From Clytia hemisphaerica (Eukaryota > Cnidaria > Hydrozoa > Leptothecata > Clytiidae), in assembly GCA_902728285.1 (NCBI GenBank), contig CACVBU010000349.1:396384-460383 (forward strand): DNA of 64,000 bases, in the 5' to 3' direction. The notes below the pieces were generated by a model, which saw only the letters and a program-made list of their open reading frames with translations, had not been told where the DNA came from and ran no database searches. How positions within the stretch are numbered: position 1 is the first letter of the stretch; each line of letters starts with the position of its first letter. A program made the translations under genes and the position numbers. Below, piece by piece: positions 47,501 through 56,500 of this stretch.

Positions 47501-50500
47501 TCGGAGGTCCCGTCCGCACATACCCCTCATTCGCCAACCCTAGTACTCCCCCCCGGGGTTTCTTCTCCTGTCAGTCGACCTGGAGTTTGTTGTCATCTTG
47601 ATATGATGACTAGGGTTAATGACAGCCAGCCTGTCCCAAGCGGGGGAAAAGTCATTGGGCCCTTGTGAAGATTTGCTACCTTTTCGATGTAACATCGTCT
47701 TTCTAAGAGAAAGATAGCTCGGTCATTCTTTCTTGTTTGTAGGTTTGACTGGAGAAAACTTTTTAATTTTTAAAGCTTTTCATTCTTTTGCTGTATGGCC
47801 ATTCTAATTTTACTTTTGACATAAATAATGCACTGCTCAATTTTGTCATTGAATTTCTTCTCGAGTTTGAACGGTTTAGTAGTGTCTTATTTTAGCTTGA
47901 AATTTCCTACTCACATAGCTCTCCTTTTTTTCCTTTTATATTTTTTCTCAAATCTTTGATTTTCCTATAGTCTAGTATCCTTAGCGATATAATTTTCGTG
48001 CCTTGCGGGTGGGGGGATTTTTGTCTTGTTAGTAGTATATGTTATGGTCGTACGTGTAATGTATTTTTTCGAATTATAAAGAAAAAAAATAGAAATTTCA
48101 AAGATTTTTGTCATCACAACCTACCAGTATAAGGTGGTAAAGACCCTCAGCAGGCAACTAAAAGTGAAACTTAGACTGAGAAAATTTTCGGGAGAAGAGA
48201 TTTGAGACGAGATTTGATTTTTCCTGACTCCCTACAAGAAGTTCTTCAGATTTACTTGAAATCAGCTATCCAATGGATTTGAATAGAAATTTATTAACTT
48301 TCAAAAATTTGCTCGCCTGCACAGAATTGACGATTTTTAGGGGCTAAGATTTTGCTTTAGTAGCCTACCTTTGAATCGATGTATCTAGATCTCTTAGAAA
48401 AAAAATACTATTTAAAATAATGTAAAATGGAAAAACTGGACAAAACAGCCGTTCCTGGCCAATGTATCTCTAATCTTAATGTTGAATGTTATATTGCATA
48501 ACCCTATTTCCTTTATCCCTCATTTTTCGCAAAGGTTCAAAGTGTCAAAAATTCCAACAAAGATATTTCAAGATTAGAAAAACATTTCTGGTTTGGTACT
48601 TGTAGTATGTTTAATTTATATATTCAGGTTCCGAAGAAGAAGAAGACGAAGAAGAAGAAGAAGAAAAAGAAAGAGAAGAAAATCCAGAAGTACGTGAAAA
48701 TGAAGAAGAAAAAGAACAAGAACAAGAAGGAGAAAAAGAAAAATCTGAAGTTGAAACAACTGAAAAGATCTACGTGAAGTGCTCTCGCCACAGGAATAAG
48801 AAAAGGGTTTGGGACAAGAAGTATCATTGCCTGTTTTGCCCGAAGAAGGGAGCAAAACTTGTTGGACACTGGCAGAGAAGGCACCGGTCAGAGCCTGACG
48901 TTGCCCAACTGGTTTCCCTAAGCTATAAAAAAAGTGACAGTCTGGAAACACGAAAGTATAAAAAGAAAGCAAGGCGCCGCATTATTGACAAACTGCGACG
49001 AATAGGGAATTACAGGCACAACATGAAGGTTCTCACAGAATTGAGGGGGGAACTGATCGTGAAGAAACGCCCGATCAAAGCGACCAGCTTTAAACAATTC
49101 CTTCCTTCCGAATTTTGCTTGGAGTTTTACTACCGCCGTGATCTCCGTCGACACATGGAAAACTGTCCTTGCCGAAGTGACAGGAGAGTTGAGGGACGTG
49201 TCCAGAGCAAGGCAGTCCTTCTGCTACCAGTGAGAAAGGAAGTTTCAAATGACTTGAACAAGATCATTTCTAAAATGAGGGGAGACGAGGTGGGAAACAA
49301 AGTTAAGATGGATCCAACAATAATTAAATATGGTAACATGCTTTGCCGCAAGCACCTCAACAATGATGATCAAGAATATCATATTAGCAACAAACTACGC
49401 GAACTGGGAAGATTCCTCGTCGCAATGCAAAGAAACCCAGAATTGCGCCAAAATGATCTGCAGGGAATGATTCGACCTCAAAACTTTCCAACCGTTATCG
49501 AAAGCATTCATCAATTGTGTGGCTGGAATGAAGAACAGAGAACGGTTGAAACACCTTCATTAGGTAAGAAAAGTGATTTTCAAATATTATCAAAATGCAT
49601 TTTTTATATTTATCAATTTATTTTCAGTTGGTAAAAAAAGGATGTGACCTAATGTCCTCGATAAATACACATGGTGTCCACTTTGTCAGGAATGTCAGGA
49701 AAGTCAGGAAATGTCAGGAAATTCAAAAAAATGGGGAAATTGTCAGGAAAATGTCAGTAAATAATAGGATTTTCCTGAAATGTCAGGAAAAGTCAGGATT
49801 TTTGATCGATTTCTAGAAAAATGGCTTGTAAAAGTCCACAACAGTGTCAAATTCCAAAAATTTCGTGCTCGCTTCGCTCGCATTATATTTTTCTCAAGTA
49901 CAAGGGACAGTAACAACTTAGAAAAATGTCAGCAAATTTAGCTCAAAATTGTTAGGAAAATGAAAGGAAAAGCATAGTTAAACTTTGAGTGGACACCCTG
50001 ATACAGTAAAGCTTTAACCGTTACTAATAAAATCAAACTTTTACCAAAATAGTCATAAAAATCTACCACAATTTACATATTGGGCAGGTACAAAAATCGT
50101 TTGGCAACACTTTTAACTTTCCCAAAAAAAACCAGGCACTTTTACAGTACAAGAATTTTTTGAAAATATTTAACTTGATATGAAAAGATGCAGATTTAGA
50201 TAAAGCTAATAATTGATATAAATTTTGTTTCTGAATTTCGATATCTATATCTTAATAGCAGTGTTTTGTAAGTCTTTCTGTTTGTCACTTTCGTTTTCGA
50301 TTTCAAACTTTTTGGCAAGAAGTCATTGCAGTGTTAATCTTTCGCAAAAAATTTAACTTAATTTCCTGTGTAGTAGAGGTTTTAATGGTCGAATTGTTTA
50401 AATTGAGAACAGTCGGTCAAACTTTGCAAAAAATGTCCCCCAGCATTAGTAGATTCGATTTAGAGGTGGTGTCAAAAATGTTGTGCCTCTAATGATGCCT

Positions 50501-53500
50501 TAGCAACGGTTTTTGCAGTTTCTAAGCTAAAATTCTAACCTACAAAAAAGTCAAACTCCAAAACCATTTACTCTCGGGTACCTAATAGCCGGGGGGTTTG
50601 GAATAAGCAAGGGGTTGGAAAAAATCTCAAAATTTAATATGCGGGGGGGGGGTTGGAATTAAAATGTCCTGGGTGGAAAATGTTCGAAAAGGAGGCTGAT
50701 ACAGCAGAATTAGGGCAAAAGAGGGAATTTTCAAAAACATTTTTCCCCAAAATCAATAAGCGGGGGGGGGGTTGGAATAAGAATGTCCTGGGTGGAAAAT
50801 TTTCGAAAAATTAATTTGCGGGGCAAAGTTAGCAGCTGATTGACCTCTAAAAAGCATCTTTTTTGCTCTTTTTTGGGGTCAATTAGAAGCAAACTTTGTG
50901 TAATATCTTTTTATCGAATGAATATTTTTGAATTTTTTTTTCTCAGTGAATACACACTAGGATATAAGTTTCAAAATGATAATCATAACTTAATTTTGCA
51001 AGAAGTTTTTTTTTCATGTTAATCATCTTTTTATCACAAATTATTCCACTCATTAATATCTTTCCGACGTTACCAAATTTAAAAGGAATGAAGCAATTCT
51101 TGAAAAAGTTACAGGGAAAACAAAAAAAGAGTGGACACTTATCGTGAACAGACTTTAAACTTCACTACTTTTTTTGGTGTCATAAATCATTGATTTTCTC
51201 AGGTTTGGCAGGGTTTGGTTGTGAAATCAACCATGTCGATCAAAAGTCCTCTATATCATTTTCCGAGAGCATTCGAATGATATAACATGATACAGGGCTC
51301 TTCCTGAGAATTGAGAAAATTGGCAGCTCTGTGACATCAAAATGTTGAGATAAATAAAAGTTGCAACTGCTCCGAATTTCAATCTACTCTAAGCGGTAGA
51401 GTACTCTGTGCAAAAAAATCACTAAGTTTTCACAAAATAACCAATTTTTTTCGTAACATTAAGTAATTTGACGAAAACTAAATTGACAAGCTATGTTTAA
51501 TGATTTTATACCTTCCTATTTCTCTCCTATAGGAATCAAATTGGGGCAACTTCTAAACAAAGTTTGCTACCTCCTCAAAGGCGAGGCTATCATTGAAGGA
51601 AATTCGGCTTTAAAGCAAGACGCGGACGATTTTGCAACTCTCGTTTCAATGAAATGGAATGATGAAATAGCGAAAGTTTCACGTATTGCAAAGAAATGGA
51701 ATAAGCCACAGCTGCTGCCTTTAACCGAGGATTTAAAGAAGCTGAAAAATCACCTCCTCGACATCCGCCAGGAGTCGTTTGATGCGCTGGCCCGCGACAA
51801 CTCGGATACAAAAGCTTGGCGAAACCTGGCCACTGCAACCCTGACAGCTATCATTCTACTTAACAGAAGACGAAGTGGGGAAGCTGCAAAACTTAAAACT
51901 GCCAATTTCGAGGAAGCACTAAAAAATCAAAAAGTAAAAGTTCATCCAGATATAGAAAAATCCCTATCTCCTTTTGAACTCGAGTTGTGCAAGATATTTA
52001 AGCGTCTGGAAATCCGAGGAAAATTTGGTCGAAAGGTTCCAGTCCTCCTAAGCAAAAAGTTAGCCGAATCAATGGATATTTTAGCTAATACTCGAAAATC
52101 AGTTGGAATATTTGAGGATAACAGATACTTTTTTGCTGTACCCCACTCACTACATTATCTCCGTGGCAGCGATTCTATACGCAAGCATGTTAGATTGTGT
52201 GAATTATCTTGCCCCGTGGCGATTACGTCAACAAAGTTGCGAAAGCATGTTGCGACTCTAAGTCAAGTCTTGAATCTTCAAGAAAGCGAGGTCGAAATGC
52301 TTGCGTCATTTCTAGGGCACGACGTCAAAATCCACAAAGAGTACTACCGTCTTCAGGAATCTACCCTACAAGTTGCAAAGTGTGGCAAAATCTTAATGTT
52401 GTTGGAGCAGGGAAAGATGGCGGATTTCGCAGGAAAATCATTGAGTGAAATTGATTTGGATATCAATGGTAGGTGAATTAATGTTTATAAACGTCCAAAA
52501 ATTTAAATTCAAATTTTACGAGGAATCAATGGGCTCTGACCATAGTGAGTTTTCGTAATTTGGCATGCACTAAATGCTAATTTGTGCATATTATATAGAC
52601 CGTTAAAGTATATGATGTTATGCATTTTCTGTTAGACCAATCATTTGTGAATCCAGGTGAATCTAAAAATATAGAAATCGCAAGGAAAAAGTTTCATGAA
52701 AAAGAAATGGAAGACTTTGGCGAAGAATAGTATTTTAAGAAAAATGTTGGCTTAAATGTCTACTAAGGAACTAAAAATAGATTTTCGAAAAATATTTGTT
52801 ATCGCTTCTTTGTTTCAAAATCTTCAGAAGAGTGCTTTTTGAAAAATTTTCAATAGTGCATTTTTCTGTGAAAAAAAATCCAATTAAAAAAGTATGAAGG
52901 GTACGCATTTTTTGTAAAAAGTATATGATTAACTTCGTACCACACTTATATATCAGTTAAACTTAATATTTCTAAAGCAGTTTGTTCCTACACATGTCAA
53001 AAATTTTTCAATTTCACATAAGGTTTTTTATTCAAATTAGAAAATTGATTCTTCACTATGATGATCAGAGCCCTTAAGGAAAAAACTTATTTCGTGTGCA
53101 TCTCATTTGATTTTTTCAATTTTAAATGGCAATTTTTCACAGTATTGTTAGGCTTCGGAAACTGATTCTAAAAATTTATCTCAAAGCTGGTGAAATTTGT
53201 TTAATTGCTGTAACATTTATCTCGATTGATACTACTGTTTGCCATGGTATATCCTTCCGTTGAAAGATTTACCCAAAGAAATTGGTTAATGACTTTTTTT
53301 CTTCTAGAAATTCACTCTGACTTGGAGGATGGTGACGACGACGATGAGGTCGAGAGCGATAGTGAGGACGAGGAGAACGAAGAGGAAGAGGAAGAGGAAG
53401 AGAAAGAGAAAGAGAAAGAAAAAGACGAAAACCTACCAAAATCTATAAAAGGTAACCATTAAGATTTCCATAACATAAAAAAAATAGGCAAAATACGGTT

Positions 53501-56500
53501 CAAGCAGACTTTTGCAAAAAAAATTGTTGTTGGCTCAAAAAACGCATGTTTATCTATAAGAATCACTATTAATAAGCATACATCAATGTTCTTAGTCAAA
53601 TTACTCAATTTTTTTATGAGATAGATGTTTTTTTGCTCAGGAGGGCTTACTTTTAAAGAATATATGTGTTTAGAAATAAGATTATGGTTGCTTGGCTTGT
53701 TTTCATAGAAAAGCTGGCCAAATTCGATATTTTTTTATAAGCACACTATCAATTACTTAGGTATTAGCTTTTCTCGAGATTGGCTATTTTATTCTTTATG
53801 ATTTTTTGCACAAAGATGCATAACTATAAACCCTCGAAAAATTTTGGGGTAAATTTCAGCTAAAAAGAGAGATGTTTTTTTGCTCTCGAAGTCTTGAATA
53901 TGAAAGAATATTTCAAGAGCATGAAATTTTGGTTTCTAAACGTGTTTTTTTATAAGAAGCAAACGACTAATTTTAACAGATCGTTACTATTTGTGTTTTG
54001 AATGATTGTTTAATGGTCACGCTTATGTAGATATCAATTATATATGTGTTAAATGCATAACCAGGTAGGTCCATAAAAGTATCACTTGTTTTAAATTTTT
54101 CTGGAAAATTGTTTTGAAAGTCGAAGTGTTTTCAAAGTGTTTTGTAGTAGTAATAATTAATGAAAGTTTCCATTTCATCCATTTCAGTTGCAAAGAAAAA
54201 GAAGGCTATCTCCAAGAAAAAAGAATCAAAGAAAACACCAGTCAAAGGTAATCCTTTAGACTTTTGAGTGTGACAAAGATATGTAGGTAAAATAAAGCTC
54301 GTCGATTAAATGTCGATTCATTCAAAGCTGTTACAGTATTAAGATTCTAGAGTTCCCATTCAAATATTTGCATGTTTTTTCGTATTTCTTTCAAATTTGG
54401 CATTTTATGCTAGGTTTTTGGAATGTTTAAGCATTTTTTTAGAGAAATATCAGAGAATTTTGGTTATAATTGTTCTTTTGTCTTAATGCGTAGATGTTCA
54501 TTAGAAAAATAGTCTGAAATCGCAGTCACTCGAAGTGGACTCTTCCAGAAAAAATTGTTGTTGAGGGTATAGGATACATTATTTTTCCAAAGTTGGAACT
54601 TTTCGTTTTTTTGCCCCTGGGCAATCATCAAATTACACCAAAATTTATCCCAATATTATAGCAAATTTACATTGTGATTTCTCAGGACTTTTTCGGTACC
54701 CCTGGGCAATTCATCCTCCACCCCCTATGAACGGATTTTTATCTGGAAGAGCTTTTTATTTATCCAGAGTTCAGACAGACCCTAGAAACTATTGAAAAAA
54801 GCAAGTTATCTGAAAAGGAGACTCGTGGTTTTTTCTTTGATTTTTTCTTGCTTACGTGAATAAAGCTCTAGTGTTTGTATACATAAAATAATGTTCATCA
54901 TTTCCTTTTAAAGAAATGTTTCATAGGCTACCTGAATGCCAAACTTTGCCATTTTAGAAGGAATTGAAATTTGTACGGTTTTCCTGATTCTTAGGTTTAC
55001 TATCCAACTTATTTTCTTTTGAATTTTCCTCCAGATGAAGCACCATAGAGCAAGGTGTGAAAGGCTTTTCATTCATGAATCCCGCCTTGAGTGAGCACGT
55101 TTTAATCTAAAAATAATGTTGACAACATTTTTACCTTTAAATTTCAATTTTTATGAAAAATGCTAGCTAAAATTTCTGCTGATTTTTATAATTTTAAGGC
55201 AATTTTGCAAAAGGAGGGTCCCGAGTGGCTTTGGCAAAATCGGGTGCTGAATATGTATGTACGGGTACCTTTTTCAGACCTTGAAAATCGATCCAAGAGT
55301 AAAAAAAAGCCAATAAACTTAAAGGGTCTCAAAATCACAAAAATCAAAATATTTTCACCGAAAGGATCAGAATTATTGAAAATTCCGGAAGAATCTCTTT
55401 ATAGCGTCTCAAAGCGTCAAAAATTCTTATCTCCAAGGGTCGATTTTCAATTTTTGGTTCGAACATACCCAGACACTTCGCAATTTGCTAGCAAGTTCTC
55501 TTATAAAATTCTTTTTGTGTTGACACATTATTGACAATGAAGGTTTTCTGGCTAATTGGGTCTTTTCAGTAATTTCAATAATTTTTTATCTTGATCACGA
55601 AATTTTGTAGAAAGAATCTATCATAAACCTAAATTTGTCTCGCCTTATTCAAGTGGTAGCCAGTTTTTAAATATCTTCCATTTGAAGCTTAAAGTGAGTG
55701 TCTCGAAATTGGCAACATTAGGAGTTCAATTGTTCCAGTGCTGACCAGTTTTTAAATATCCTCGGTTTGAAGGTTGAAGCGAGTGTGTTAAATTGGTCAA
55801 TATTATTAGGAGTTCAATTGTTCCAGTGCTGACCAGTTTTTTAATATCCTCGGTTTAAAGGTTGAAGCGAGTGTGTTAAATTGGTCAATATTATTTATTA
55901 GGAGTTTGATTGTTCATCCAGTGCTGAACAGTTTTTGAATATCCTCGGTTTGAAGGTTGAAGCCAGTGTGTTAAATTGGTCAATATTATTAGGAGTTTGA
56001 TTGTTCATCCAGTGCTGACCAGTTTTTAAATATCCTCGGTTTGAAGGTTAAATTGAGCGTGTTAAATTGGTCAATATTATTTATTAGGAGTTTGATTGTT
56101 CATCCAGTGCTGAACAGTTTTTGAATATCCTCGGTTTGAAGGTTGAAGCGAGTGTGTTAAATTGGTCAATATTATTAGGAGTTCAATTGTTCCAGTGCTG
56201 ACCAGTTTTTGAATATCCTCGGTTTGAAGGTTGAAGCGAGTGTGATAAATTGGTCAATATTATTAGGAGTTCGATTGTTCATCCAGTGCTGGCCAGTTTT
56301 TAAATATCCTCGGTTTGAAGGTTGAAGCGAGTGTGTTAAATTGGTCAATATTATTAGGAGTTCAATACACTCTTCTCGAGATGCATAAGTTTATTGTTGT
56401 CCTCGTTTTCAAACAGATTTCATTGCTATAAAATTACATATTCACAATGATAATTGTGTTGTTTACACCTCATGAGACATTTTGAATTTCAAGTACTTTT

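Larger units (their letters stand above)
39338..48627 (+). other. 9.3-kb intron 17 with nested insertions
   Basis: Donor GTATGA; acceptor TATTCAG at 48627. Holds an antisense Cys-rich ORF, the Copia element, a decayed non-LTR RT and a GC-ended MITE. Confidence 0.6.

Noticed and set aside
48616-48972. Minus-strand hydrophobic Phe/Leu-rich ORF
   Set aside because: Complement of the Glu-rich coding tract of exon 18.
51590-51838. Minus-strand ORF opposite the recombinase exon
   Set aside because: Shadow frame of exon 19.
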